A DNA stretch of 25,192 bases from UBA4742 sp002403895. Lineage in GTDB: Bacteria > Actinomycetota > Acidimicrobiia > Acidimicrobiales > Acidimicrobilacustridaceae. Shown here piece after piece: positions 16,329 to 24,595 of the stretch. The position numbers were made by a program, and so were the translations under genes. Each line of letters starts with the position of its first letter. Positions within the stretch are counted from its first letter, which is position 1. The stretch is taken from the NCBI GenBank assembly GCA_036823295.1, contig DAISGD010000050.1, positions 1 to 25,192 on the forward strand. The letters are read 5' to 3'. Under the pieces are notes generated by a model. It had not been told where the DNA came from and did no database searches. It saw only the letters and a list, made by a program, of their open reading frames with translations.

Positions 16329-18058
16329 GCCGCTTCCTCCTCGGTGAGCTGGGACGCCACGATCTCGGCATACGTGGGACAGTGCTCGAGGAGGTCGTGA
16401 TGTTGGCCGAGCCCGACCTGACGACCGTCCTCGATCACCAGGATCTGGTCGGCATTCCTGATCGTCGACACCCGTTGGGCGACGATGACGGTCACCGCGT
16501 CGGCGATCACCGGTACGAGGGCGGCACGGAGCCGGGCGTCGGTGGCGAGGTCGAGCGCCGAGAACGAGTCGTCGAACAGGTAGATGCCGGGCCGCCGGAC
16601 CAGGGCGCGGGCGATGGCCAGGCGCTGGCGCTGCCCGCCGGAGACACTGGACCCGCCCTGGCTGATCGGAGCCTCGAGCCGGCCGGGCATGGCGGAGACG
16701 AAGGCCTTGGCCTGGGCGATCTCGAGCGCCTCCCACAGCTCCTCGTCGGTGGCGTCGGGGTTCCCGTAACGCAGGTTGCTGGCCACCGTTCCCGAGAACA
16801 GGAACGGCTTCTGCGGCACGAGGCCGATGCGGCTCCACAACAGGTCGGGCTCGATTCGGTGGACTTCGTACCCGTCGACCAGCACCGCTCCGGCGGTGGC
16901 ATCGAACAGGCGGGGGATGAGGTTGAGCAGGCTGCTCTTGCCCGAGCCGGTGCTGCCGATGATCGCCGTCGTCTGCCCGGCTACCGCCCTGAACGAGATG
17001 TCGCAGAGCACGGGCAACTCTGCCCCCGGGTACTTGAACTCGACGTGGCGGAACTCCAGGGATGTGGTCTGGTCGAGGGTGGTGACCGGCACGGTGGGCG
17101 CGACCACTGACGACGCCGTGTCGAGCACTTCCTCGATCCGCTCGGAGCTCACCGAGGCGCGGGGGGCCAAGACGGCGACGAAGGTGGCCATCATCACCGA
17201 CATCAGGATCTGGATCAGATAGCTGAGGAAGGCGATGAGCGCCCCGACCTGCATCTCGCCCGCCCCGATACGCCCGGCACCCAGCCAGATGGCGGCCACG
17301 CTCGACACGTTGAGCACGAGCAGCACCGTGGGGTACATGAAGGCCATGAGGCGGCCGGCCCGCAGCGACGTGAGGGTCAGGTCGTCGTTGGCCATCCCGA
17401 ACCGCTCGGCCTCGTGCGGCTCGCGGACGAAGGCCCGCAGCACCCGGATGCCCGTGATCTGCTCGCGTAGCACCTGGTTGATGCGATCGATCCGGACCTG
17501 CATCACCTGGAACTGCGGGATCATCCGGGCGATCACCAACCCCACGCTGATGACCAGCACGGGGACGCTGACGAGTAGCAGCAGCGAGAGGGAGCCGTCC
17601 TCCCGGACGGCCATGATCACCCCGCCGACGATCGTGATGGGCGCCGCCACCAGCAGAGTGCACGACATCAGGACGAGCATTTGCACCTGGGTGACGTCGT
17701 TGGTGATCCGGGTGATGAGCGATGGAGCGCCGAAGTGGGCGACGTCCTGGGCGGAGTAGTCGGTGACACGGTGGAACAGGGCCTGGCGGACGTCCCGGCC
17801 GAAGGCCATGGCGACCCGGGCCCCGTAGTACACGGCACTGATGGCGAAGCAGACCTGCACGAGGGTGACCAGGAGCATCAGCCCCCCGGTCTTCCAGATG
17901 TAGGCCGTGTTCCCGGTGGCGATCCCTTTGTCGATGATGTCCGCGTTCAGGGCCGGCAGCAGCAGCGTCATCATCGTCTGCACGAACGTGAGCCCGACGA
18001 CCGCCAGGAGCAGGCGCCGGTAGCGGGACAGGAAGGTCGTGAGCAGCTTTCTCAGCAT
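16325..18058 (-). CDS. ABC exporter half-transporter with degenerate ATPase site (first subunit)
   Basis: The 577-residue protein has six transmembrane helices (about 15-295) and an ATPase domain with Walker A GSTGSGKS (368-375), Gln416 in the Q-loop and a good signature VSGGQ (472-476). Walker B reads IYLFDDSFSALD, so the catalytic Glu is Asp497, and the switch His is Gln528 (VAQR). These losses match the degenerate-site subunit of heterodimeric exporters. Its weak site would be completed by the partner's VSAGE signature, while it lends its VSGGQ to the partner's intact site. The ATG overlaps the stop of a TetR C-terminal remnant (ATGCTGA), so this subunit was once translationally coupled to a regulator. 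Confidence 0.95.
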   Translation of the reverse strand: MLRKLLTTFLSRYRRLLLAVVGLTFVQTMMTLLLPALNADIIDKGIATGNTAYIWKTGGLMLLVTLVQVCFAISAVYYGARVAMAFGRDVRQALFHRVTDYSAQDVAHFGAPSLITRITNDVTQVQMLVLMSCTLLVAAPITIVGGVIMAVREDGSLSLLLLVSVPVLVISVGLVIARMIPQFQVMQVRIDRINQVLREQITGIRVLRAFVREPHEAERFGMANDDLTLTSLRAGRLMAFMYPTVLLVLNVSSVAAIWLGAGRIGAGEMQVGALIAFLSYLIQILMSVMMATFVAVLAPRASVSSERIEEVLDTASSVVAPTVPVTTLDQTTSLEFRHVEFKYPGAELPVLCDISFRAVAGQTTAIIGSTGSGKSSLLNLIPRLFDATAGAVLVDGYEVHRIEPDLLWSRIGLVPQKPFLFSGTVASNLRYGNPDATDEELWEALEIAQAKAFVSAMPGRLEAPISQGGSSVSGGQRQRLAIARALVRRPGIYLFDDSFSALDLATDARLRAALVPVIADAVTVIVAQRVSTIRNADQILVIEDGRQVGLGQHHDLLEHCPTYAEIVASQLTEEEAA

Positions 18059-18252
18059 CGGTCTTCTCGTTGATCGGGCCGGTCCGGGGCGTTGACCCGC
18101 ACACCGTCGAGGAACAGCGACACGATCTCGACCGACGAGGGCGGATGGTCCAGGATCAGCGCTGGATGCGTCCCGGTGATGGTGAGCCTCGCAGAAGGTG
18201 GTTCAGGGTCAAGTCGATCCGGCCGAGCGCATCGTCTATGGACGGTCGGCAC
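18052..18252 (-). pseudogene. C-terminal remnant of a TetR-family regulator
   Basis: Upstream of the exporter on the same strand, the frame ending at 18052 reads PPSSVEIVSLFLDGVRVNAP and then a short tail. E-I-V-x-L-F-L-D-G-V-R is the common last helix of TetR ligand domains. No helix-turn-helix is found in the 40 bases left before the palindrome at 18294. A second frame nearby reads DDALGRIDLTLNHLLRG, which could be the preceding helix after a frameshift. So the regulator has lost its DNA-binding half. The stop overlaps the exporter's ATG, the usual arrangement for a TetR-exporter operon. Confidence 0.55.
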
Positions 18253-18293
18253 CAGCGATGGCCGGTGGGCGCGGTCGGGATCGGGGTGCCACG

Positions 18294-18350
18294 GCGCCGA
18301 GACTATATGAGTGAGTGCTCACTCATATAGTCGCCAACGGTTCTCGGCGC
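18294..18350. promoter_or_regulatory. Nested palindrome, TetR-type operator in a divergent promoter
   Basis: A perfect 15-base inverted repeat, GACTATATGAGTGAG (18301-18315) and CTCACTCATATAGTC (18318-18332), is separated by TG. The core TGAGTGAG-TG-CTCACTCA is a recurrent TetR-family operator pattern. TATAGT occurs symmetrically on each strand (18326-18331 plus, 18302-18307 minus) as possible -10 boxes for the monooxygenase and the exporter. An outer pair GCGCCGAGA (18294-18302) and TCTCGGCGC (18342-18350) encloses it. The site lies 18 bases before the monooxygenase start. Confidence 0.75.
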
Positions 18351-18369
18351 TCCTCAGACCGGAGGGCGA

Positions 18370-19899
18370 GTGCCCGGCATGGCCTCGCCCGCATCCGATC
18401 GAACGCGGAGCTCTCTCGCTTGTTGTGCTGAACTCGCAGATGTGGATCTGAGACCGCGCCCGGTGCGATGCGCCGTCATAGGTGCAGGCATGGCCGGCAT
18501 CCTCAGCGCGATCAAGCTGTCCGAGGCCGGGCTCGGCGACTTCACCGTGTACGAAAAGGCCGATCGCCTCGGTGGCACCTGGCGCGAGAACACCTATCCG
18601 GGCCTGTCGTGCGATGTGCCGTCGCACCTGTACTCCTACTCGTTCGCGCTCAGTTCGGAGTGGAGTCACCGTTTCGCTCCGGGTCCTGAGATCCAGGCCT
18701 ACTTCGAGCGTGTCGCCGAGGAGCACGGCGTCATGCAACGGGTCCGCTTCGGCGACGCGGTCACGCGCTGCGCATTCTCGAACGGCGAATGGCATCTCAC
18801 GACGGTCTCAGGGCATAGCGCCGTCGTCGACGTGGTGATCGCCGCGACTGGCGTGCTCCACCACCCGAAGTACCCCGACATCGACGGGCTCGACACCTTC
18901 GACGGGGCAAAGTTCCACAGCGCCCGTTGGGATCACGAAGTGCATCTCGACAACGCACGGGTCGGCATCATCGGAACCGGATCGACCGCGGTGCAGATCG
19001 TGTCGGCGATCGCCGATCGGGTCGCGAAGCTGACGCTGTTCCAACGCACCGCGCAGTGGGTGATGCCCCAGGAGAACCCCGCGTACTCCGACGAAGAGAG
19101 AGCGACGTTCCGTGAGGGCCCGGAGAGGCTCGCAGAGTTGCATCAGAGACTGTCGGACATGTTCGACCTCTTCGCCAACGCCGTCGTCGACTCCGAATCT
19201 GTCGAGCTCGCGATGATCGAGGCCGCGTGCCTCGAGAACCTCGAGAACAACGTGCGCGACCCCGAGCTGCGCGAGCGGCTGCGTCCCGACTACCGCGCCG
19301 CGTGCAAACGGCTGATCATCTCCCCCGACTTCTACGACGCGATCCAACGCCCGAACGCCGAGCTCGTCACCGATGCCATCAAGCGAGTCGAGCCCGGTGG
19401 CGTGCGCACCACCGACGGCCGCCTCCACGAGCTCGACGTGCTCGTCCTGGCGACCGGCTTCAAGGCCAACGCCTTCATGCGCCCCATGGACATCATCGGG
19501 CGCAACGGCACGGCACTCGAACAAGCCTGGGATCCGCGCCCAGAGGCCTACCTGTCGATCTCGATTCCCGACTTCCCGAACTTCTTCATGCTGAACGGCC
19601 CGAACGGCCCGGTCGGGAACTTCTCACTCATCGAGGTTGCCGAGCTGCAGTTCCGCTACATCATGCAGCTCATTGAGCGAATCCGGGGAGGCCACTGCCG
19701 CGAGGTCAGCGCAACCCACGAAGCGTTGGCGACGTTCGAACAAGCCCGTGAGCAGGCGGCGTACCACACGGTGTGGGTCACGGGGTGCCGGAGCTGGTAC
19801 CTCGACGATCGCGGTCTCCCCGCGGTGTGGCCATGGTCATTCACCCGATTCCGCGACGAGATGAAGACTCCCGACCCGACGGCCTACGAGTTCGTCTAG
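18370..19899 (+). CDS. Baeyer-Villiger-type flavin monooxygenase
   Basis: The 509-residue enzyme has two Rossmann motifs: GAGMAG (38-43) for FAD and GTGSTA (202-207) for NADPH. Between them FDGAKFHSARWD (177-188) fits the Baeyer-Villiger fingerprint FxGxxxHxxxW(P/D). GGTWRENTYPG and DVPSHLYSYSF are also typical of this class. It should insert oxygen next to a ketone, giving an ester or lactone, in keeping with the SDR, P450 and crotonase neighbours. Start choice: GTG at 18370 follows GGAGGG closely; ATG at 18379 is an alternative. Homology begins near residue 32, so the first 30 residues are a variable leader. It is divergent from the exporter and shares its palindromic operator, and may be induced together with efflux. 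Confidence 0.9.
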   Translation: MPGMASPASDRTRSSLACCAELADVDLRPRPVRCAVIGAGMAGILSAIKLSEAGLGDFTVYEKADRLGGTWRENTYPGLSCDVPSHLYSYSFALSSEWSHRFAPGPEIQAYFERVAEEHGVMQRVRFGDAVTRCAFSNGEWHLTTVSGHSAVVDVVIAATGVLHHPKYPDIDGLDTFDGAKFHSARWDHEVHLDNARVGIIGTGSTAVQIVSAIADRVAKLTLFQRTAQWVMPQENPAYSDEERATFREGPERLAELHQRLSDMFDLFANAVVDSESVELAMIEAACLENLENNVRDPELRERLRPDYRAACKRLIISPDFYDAIQRPNAELVTDAIKRVEPGGVRTTDGRLHELDVLVLATGFKANAFMRPMDIIGRNGTALEQAWDPRPEAYLSISIPDFPNFFMLNGPNGPVGNFSLIEVAELQFRYIMQLIERIRGGHCREVSATHEALATFEQAREQAAYHTVWVTGCRSWYLDDRGLPAVWPWSFTRFRDEMKTPDPTAYEFV

Positions 19900-19916
19900 C
19901 ACCCACAGAGACCATC

Positions 19917-19944
19917 GGGCCTGACCGGCCGGGCGGGTCAGCCC
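19917..19944. terminator. Hairpin between convergent monooxygenase and SDR genes
   Basis: GGGC-C-TGACC (19917-19926) pairs with GGTCA-GCCC (19936-19944) with one bulged base, a nine-base-pair GC-rich stem around an eight- to nine-base loop. It covers the SDR stop codon at 19938 and starts 17 bases after the monooxygenase stop, so it can serve both strands. No T-tract is present. Confidence 0.5.
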
Positions 19945-20903
19945 ATCAGGCCGAAGAGGCCCTTGTCCCGCAGTCCGTCCCAGAACTCGGGGTCGTAGGC
20001 GTGCTCGGGATCAGCCCGCACTTCGGCGTCGAGGATCTCGGCGTCCTCGCCCACCAGGATGCGCCACCGGTTCTGGCGGACGCCGTCGAGGATGATGGTG
20101 GCCGCCTGCGCCGCCGTCGTCGGCGCCGCGTCGCGAAAACCCTCGGCCATCCTCTGCATGCCCTTGCGCAGATCGTCGTCGGACACCCCCTCGACGGGGA
20201 GGCCTCGAGCGCTCAACTGTTCGCGCAGCCGGGCCAGCCGGTCGCTGTCCATCGACTCGGGCTCCTGACCGTGGGCCTTCCCACTGTTGATGACGATCGA
20301 GGTGCCGATGTGGCCCGGCATCACCACCGACGCCCGCAGATGCGGGGCGTTGACCCGGAAGTCGGCGATCAGCGCCTCGGTGAAGCCGCGCACCGCGAAC
20401 TTCGCCGCGCAGTAGGCGGTGTGAGGCATGGTGGGGCCGACCGATGCCCACAACCCGTTGATGCTGCTCGTGTTGACGACGTGACCCTCCTCCGCGGCCA
20501 GCAACAGAGGCAGGAAAGCCCGTGTGCCGTGGTAGACGCCGCCCCAGTCGACCCCGAAGGTGCGTTCCCACTCGGTGCGGTCATCGGTGACGAAGCTGCC
20601 GCCCCCCGCGATGCCGGCGTTGTTGAACAGCAGGTTGATGTGGTCGGTGGCGAGCTCGGCGGCGACCGCGTCACGGAAGGCGAGGACGCGGGCCTCGTCC
20701 GACACGTTGGCCACGAACGTCGTCACCCGGGTGCCCGAGGGTGCCCCGTCGAGGGCGAGCGCTCTTGTCTCGGCCATGGGGTCGGCGGTCACGTCACACA
20801 TGGCCACGTCGCATCCCTCGGCGGCGAGTTGGCGGACCAACTCCCGGCCCATGCCCGTGCCCCCACCGGTGACGACGGCGATGCGCCCCTCGAACCGCTC
20901 CAT
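19938..20903 (-). CDS. Short-chain dehydrogenase/reductase, long C-terminus
   Basis: A 321-residue SDR, about 60 residues longer than classical ones. TGGGTGMG (12-19) is the cofactor site, with Asp37 (MCDVT) after strand two. NNAG is intact at 94-97. Catalytic residues are Ser146 or Ser147, Tyr164 and Lys168 (YCAAK). At the usual Asn position it has Asp119 (GVDWGG). The extra C-terminus, from about 200, is helical with a DAEILDAEVRADPEHAYDPE segment found in a common actinobacterial SDR subgroup near steroid and terpenoid genes. AAGGGGGAAG precedes the ATG. It is convergent with the monooxygenase, sharing a terminator hairpin, and divergent from the aldo/keto reductase. Confidence 0.92.
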   Translation of the reverse strand: MERFEGRIAVVTGGGTGMGRELVRQLAAEGCDVAMCDVTADPMAETRALALDGAPSGTRVTTFVANVSDEARVLAFRDAVAAELATDHINLLFNNAGIAGGGSFVTDDRTEWERTFGVDWGGVYHGTRAFLPLLLAAEEGHVVNTSSINGLWASVGPTMPHTAYCAAKFAVRGFTEALIADFRVNAPHLRASVVMPGHIGTSIVINSGKAHGQEPESMDSDRLARLREQLSARGLPVEGVSDDDLRKGMQRMAEGFRDAAPTTAAQAATIILDGVRQNRWRILVGEDAEILDAEVRADPEHAYDPEFWDGLRDKGLFGLMG

Positions 20904-20987
20904 GAACTTCCCCCTTGTGGATCACTCGTCACGCCACCCTAGGACGCCTGGACCACGCCCATCTCGTGCGATCGGCGATCAGGAGTA

Positions 20988-22028
20988 GTGCACGGGGTCG
21001 TGCTCACCGTGGGCCGACAGCATGAGGGAATCGAGCCGGCTGTGGATCGGGCTCCCCTGCTCAGCGGGTACCTTCTCGTTATCACTGCGCTTCCGCACCG
21101 TCCGCTCGGGTTATCTGGCCTGCACGTGTCCTTGTTCTCTCTCGGGTCGTGGCGCACCTTCGAGCGCATCTCCCGTGAACAGGGTCTGGCGATCATGCGG
21201 GCCGCCCGCGAGGTCGACATCACGTTCCTCGATGACGCCCGGTACGACGACGAGACCGGGACGGCACCGATCCCGACCGGGTACTCCGAGGTGGTTTTCG
21301 GCGAACTGTTCCGCGCCGCGGGATGGCCACGGGATCAGGTTGTGGTGGCCAACAAGCTGTGGTGGGAGTTCTGGCCCGACCAAGACGCCATCGCCGAACT
21401 CGACGGCTCCCTCGGTCGGATGGGACTCGACCACGTCGATCTCATCTACACCATGCCACCGCCGACGGGACTTGCGATCCCCGATCTCGTGGGACAGATG
21501 GCCAGCTTGATCTCGTCCGGCCGAGCTCGAGCGTGGGGCATCGGCAACTGGTCAGCGGCGGCTCTGGACGAGGCCGTGACAGCAGCGCGTTCACTCGGCG
21601 CGCCGCTGCCCGCTGCGGCCCAACTGCCCTACAGCTTGGCCCACCGCGGCTGGGTCGAGGACCCGGCCATGGAGGCGGTGCTCGACGACGCCAGCGCCGG
21701 CTTGGTGGCGTCGTACGTCCTGGCCGGTGGCACGCTGACCGGCAAGTACGGGCGCGGCGAAACCGGGCGCTCAACGGTGGACGGTCGTACGCCAGCTGAG
21801 GTCGGTGGCGACCGCCAGGCCGGGGCCCTGGTGGAGTTGGCGCAGGAGTGGGGCGTGACCCCGACCAGCCTGGCGTTCTCGTTCGCCTTGTCCCATCCCC
21901 GACTCGCAAGCGTTCTCTTTGGTGCGACGTCTCCGGAGCAGCTGCGCCAGAACGTCGCCTCACACGAGGTCTTCCAGGCGCTCGACCTCGATCAGCTCGA
22001 ACGACTGCGCCAGCTCTCCGCGCCATAG
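20988..22028 (+). CDS. Aldo/keto reductase-family protein with altered catalytic His
   Basis: Homology to the aldo/keto reductase barrel begins at HRPLGLSGLHVS (about residue 37) and runs to the end (346 residues from the first GTG). Asp82 and Tyr86 (LDDARY), Lys123 (VVANKLWW) and the substrate loop IGNWSAAALDEA are recognisable. The position of the catalytic His reads YTMPPP with Met156, where relatives have YxxH. The start is unclear: GTG at 20988 follows AGGAG by only two bases, later GTGs at 21000, 21009 and 21042 lack ribosome sites, and no ATG lies near the homology start. It may be a redox enzyme with changed efficiency or a beta-subunit-like protein. The gene is 49 bases before lldD and likely cotranscribed. 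Confidence 0.82.
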   Translation: MHGVVLTVGRQHEGIEPAVDRAPLLSGYLLVITALPHRPLGLSGLHVSLFSLGSWRTFERISREQGLAIMRAAREVDITFLDDARYDDETGTAPIPTGYSEVVFGELFRAAGWPRDQVVVANKLWWEFWPDQDAIAELDGSLGRMGLDHVDLIYTMPPPTGLAIPDLVGQMASLISSGRARAWGIGNWSAAALDEAVTAARSLGAPLPAAAQLPYSLAHRGWVEDPAMEAVLDDASAGLVASYVLAGGTLTGKYGRGETGRSTVDGRTPAEVGGDRQAGALVELAQEWGVTPTSLAFSFALSHPRLASVLFGATSPEQLRQNVASHEVFQALDLDQLERLRQLSAP

Positions 22029-22077
22029 GCTCCCCAACGATGACCACGGGGTTGCTGACGATCTGTGGGAGCCTGCC

Positions 22078-23265
22078 ATGAACAGTCGTGATCGCCCGCT
22101 CGGGCTCGCCCCGGCATCGGTGCGCGACTACCGGGAGCTGGCGCGTCGCCGCCTGCCCCGTCAGCTGTTCGACTACATCGACGGTGGCGCCTACGAGGAG
22201 GCGACGATGGCCGCGAACATGGCCGACCTCCGCCGGATACGGCTCCGGCAGCGGGTGCTGCGTGATGTGTCTGTACGGAAGCTGGGGACGACGGTTCTCG
22301 GCGAGGAGCTCTCCCTCCCGGTCGTGCTCGCCCCAGTCGGTCTGGCGGGCATGTTCGCTCAGCGGGCCGAGGTACAGGCCGCCCGGGCCGCCGCCCGAGC
22401 CGGCGTGCCGTTCTGTGAGTCCACCGTGTCGATCTGTGGGATCGAGGAGGTCGCCGCCGCCACCGACCGGCCGTTCTGGTACCAGCTGTACGTGATGCGC
22501 GACCGCGCCTACGCCGAGGACCTCATGCGCCGCGCGCAGGCCGCAGGTTGCCGCGTGCTCGTGCTCACCGTCGACCTCGCCGTGGTGGGTGCCCGCTACC
22601 GGGACGTCCGCAACGGCATGGCCGGCTCCCTCCCGGCGATGAAGAAGCTGGTGCGGGGTTTCGACTTCGCCCGCCACCCGGGGTGGGTCCGTGACGTCGC
22701 TCTCGGCGGCAAACCGCTGACGTTCGGCAACCTCGAGAAGGCGGTGCCGGGGGCGTCCACGCCCGACGCGTTCCGGGCATGGGTCGACAGCCAGTTCGAT
22801 CCAAGCGTGACCTGGGACGACCTCGCCTGGGTTCGCGAGAACTGGGCCGGCAGAATCGTGTTGAAGGGGATCCTCGACCCCCAGGACGCCAGCGAGGCGG
22901 TGGCCCGCGGAGCGGACGCCATCGTCGTCTCGAACCACGGCGGGCGCCAGCTCGATGACGTGCCCTCGACAATCACGGCCCTCCCGGCGATCGTCGAGGC
23001 CGTCGGCGATCGGGCCGAGGTGCTCGTCGATGGCGGCATCCGCAGCGGCCTCGACGTAGTGAAGGCGCTCGCCCTCGGCGCACGAGCGTGTCTGATCGGC
23101 CGACCGTGGGCCTATGCCGTCGCCGCCCGAGGGGAGAAGGGCGTCACCCACGTGCTGCGCATCCTGCGCGGTGAGATGGAGGTGGCGCTCGGCCTTACCG
23201 GCGTCACCGACGTCCGGGACCTGAATCGGTCGGCGCTGATCGACCTCAGCGACGACCCGGGGTGA
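22078..23265 (+). CDS. lldD: FMN-dependent L-lactate dehydrogenase / alpha-hydroxy acid oxidase
   Basis: The 395-residue protein closely follows E. coli LldD from YIDGGAY and LAPVGLAGM to the C-terminus. Active-site residues of the alpha-hydroxy acid dehydrogenase family are present: Tyr33, Tyr138 (WYQLYV), Asp166 (LTVD), Lys263 (VLKGILDP), His287 and Arg290 in SNHGGRQL. FMN is bound by the 315-345 strand-loops including DGGIRSG. It oxidises L-lactate or a related 2-hydroxy acid to the keto acid, passing electrons to the respiratory chain or oxygen. The ATG is preceded by GGGAG at six bases; an open frame from 21919 belongs to the AKR region. It ends in a 20-base antisense overlap with the P450. 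Confidence 0.92.
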   Translation: MNSRDRPLGLAPASVRDYRELARRRLPRQLFDYIDGGAYEEATMAANMADLRRIRLRQRVLRDVSVRKLGTTVLGEELSLPVVLAPVGLAGMFAQRAEVQAARAAARAGVPFCESTVSICGIEEVAAATDRPFWYQLYVMRDRAYAEDLMRRAQAAGCRVLVLTVDLAVVGARYRDVRNGMAGSLPAMKKLVRGFDFARHPGWVRDVALGGKPLTFGNLEKAVPGASTPDAFRAWVDSQFDPSVTWDDLAWVRENWAGRIVLKGILDPQDASEAVARGADAIVVSNHGGRQLDDVPSTITALPAIVEAVGDRAEVLVDGGIRSGLDVVKALALGARACLIGRPWAYAVAARGEKGVTHVLRILRGEMEVALGLTGVTDVRDLNRSALIDLSDDPG

Positions 23266-24517
23266 AGGGGAGCGAGGTGAACCGTCGGACGAACGCGCCC
23301 GCGGCGTAGCTGGCGTTCGACGCGTCGACCTCGAAATCGGGGAAGCGCCGCAGCAAGCCCTCGATGGCGACTCGGCCCTGCAGGCGGGCCGCGGACGCGC
23401 CCAGGCAGTAGTGCGGCCCCGTGGTGAAGCTCATGATTCGGCCGGGCCGCCGCTGGATGTCGAGCTTCTCGGCGTCGGGCCCGAACTCTCGTGGGTCACG
23501 GTTGGCGGCTCCGTACAGCAGGTGCACCCGGCTTCCGGCGGGGATGTCGACGCCGTGAAGCGAGATGGCTCGAGTCACGCACCTCGACAGGCCCTGCACC
23601 GGCGAGGTCAACCGGAGGAACTCGTCGATCGCATCTCCGATCATTGACGGGTCGTCGACCAGCCGACGCCGCTGGTCCGGGTTGTTGCCTAGCAATGCGG
23701 CCGCTCCCCCGATCAAGCCCGTGGTGGTGTCGTTGCCGCCCGCCACCATCACGAACGCGTAGCCGAGGATCTGCTCCACCGATACCGGCTCACCGTCGAG
23801 CGACGCCTGCACCAGGGTGGTGATCATGTCGTCGCCCGGCTCGCGGCGCCGCCGCTCGACCAGCTCGGCGAAGTAGGCGTAGAGCTCGGCCACGGCATCC
23901 CGGGCCTGGCCCAACACGTTCTCGGCGGCGTTGCCGGCCACGATCGCGTCCGTCCAGCGGTCGAACTGCTTGCGGTCGACATCCGGCACGCCGAGATAGG
24001 TGGCGACGACAAAGCTCGGGAGGGGCCGGGCGAGGGCCTTGATGAGATCCGCGGTGCCGTCACGACGGAGGGACTCCTCGAGCCCGTCGAGGCGGCCCTC
24101 GACGAAGGCGCGGATCTCGGGTTCCAGGGTCGCCACGACCCGCGGGGTGAACCCTCGTGACACGAGCCGTCGATAGGCGGTGTGGGTGGGAGGGTCGAGC
24201 ATCACGATGGTGGGCACGAGGCCGAGGGCCTCGGCGTCCCCTCCGTCGAGCGACAGCCCCCGGGCCGACGAGAACGTCTCGGTGTCGCGGGCCGCCTCGA
24301 ACACGTCATCGAAGCGGGACAGCACGTAGAACCCCTCGTTCGCTACCCGCCGCGCCCGGTCGGAGTTGAGAATCTCGTCGTAGCGCTGGAAGTGCGCGGG
24401 CGCCTCGTCCCGCAGTTGGGCATAGAGCGCGAACGGCGAACGCATGGTCGCCGGATCGAACGGATCGAACCTTAGGGATCCGTGGGGTCGAGTTGCGGTC
24501 GTTGCCGACATCGGCAT
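23246..24517 (-). CDS. Cytochrome P450
   Basis: A full-length soluble bacterial P450 of about 423 residues. The oxygen-activating I-helix has AGGNDTT (259-265), the K-helix ExxR is Glu299-Phe-Leu-Arg302, and the heme loop FTTGPHYCLG puts the axial Cys at 371. MLDPPTHTAYRRLVSRGFTP is the typical C-helix region. It would hydroxylate a hydrophobic substrate using ferredoxin electrons; no ferredoxin gene is in the window. There are two possible ATGs (24517 and 24511) and AGGA is three and nine bases before them. Upstream open sequence to 25183 is the antisense of the next gene. It is divergent from the CMD-family gene and its stop overlaps lldD's. Confidence 0.94.
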   Translation of the reverse strand: MPMSATTATRPHGSLRFDPFDPATMRSPFALYAQLRDEAPAHFQRYDEILNSDRARRVANEGFYVLSRFDDVFEAARDTETFSSARGLSLDGGDAEALGLVPTIVMLDPPTHTAYRRLVSRGFTPRVVATLEPEIRAFVEGRLDGLEESLRRDGTADLIKALARPLPSFVVATYLGVPDVDRKQFDRWTDAIVAGNAAENVLGQARDAVAELYAYFAELVERRRREPGDDMITTLVQASLDGEPVSVEQILGYAFVMVAGGNDTTTGLIGGAAALLGNNPDQRRRLVDDPSMIGDAIDEFLRLTSPVQGLSRCVTRAISLHGVDIPAGSRVHLLYGAANRDPREFGPDAEKLDIQRRPGRIMSFTTGPHYCLGASAARLQGRVAIEGLLRRFPDFEVDASNASYAAGAFVRRFTSLPFTPGRR

Positions 24518-24582
24518 CGGTCCTGTCGTGGCTCGGGCCCATCCTGGCCCGGTCCGCGCTAGGCCACAATCGAAACGTGTTC

Positions 24583-24588
24583 TAGGGT
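24583..24588 (+). promoter_or_regulatory. Candidate -10 box of a leaderless CMD-family gene
   Basis: TAGGGT ends seven bases before the ATG at 24596. The spacing predicts transcription starting at the start codon. AGGGG next to the ATG is too close to act as a ribosome site. Confidence 0.45.
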
Positions 24589-24595
24589 CAGGGGC

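Noticed and set aside
14463..18104. Single 1213-codon protein covering both ABC subunits
   Set aside because: Only the last 621 codons have homology; the first half is an out-of-frame reading of the first subunit, which has its own intact frame.
21442..23151. 569-codon minus-strand open frame across the AKR and lldD genes
   Set aside because: It spans two unrelated real genes and shows no domain; a GC-driven absence of stops explains it.
22078..23265. MftD of a mycofactocin cluster instead of LldD
   Set aside because: The sequence follows E. coli LldD closely, including YIDGGAY and GGRQLDD, and no mycofactocin precursor or radical-SAM gene is nearby.
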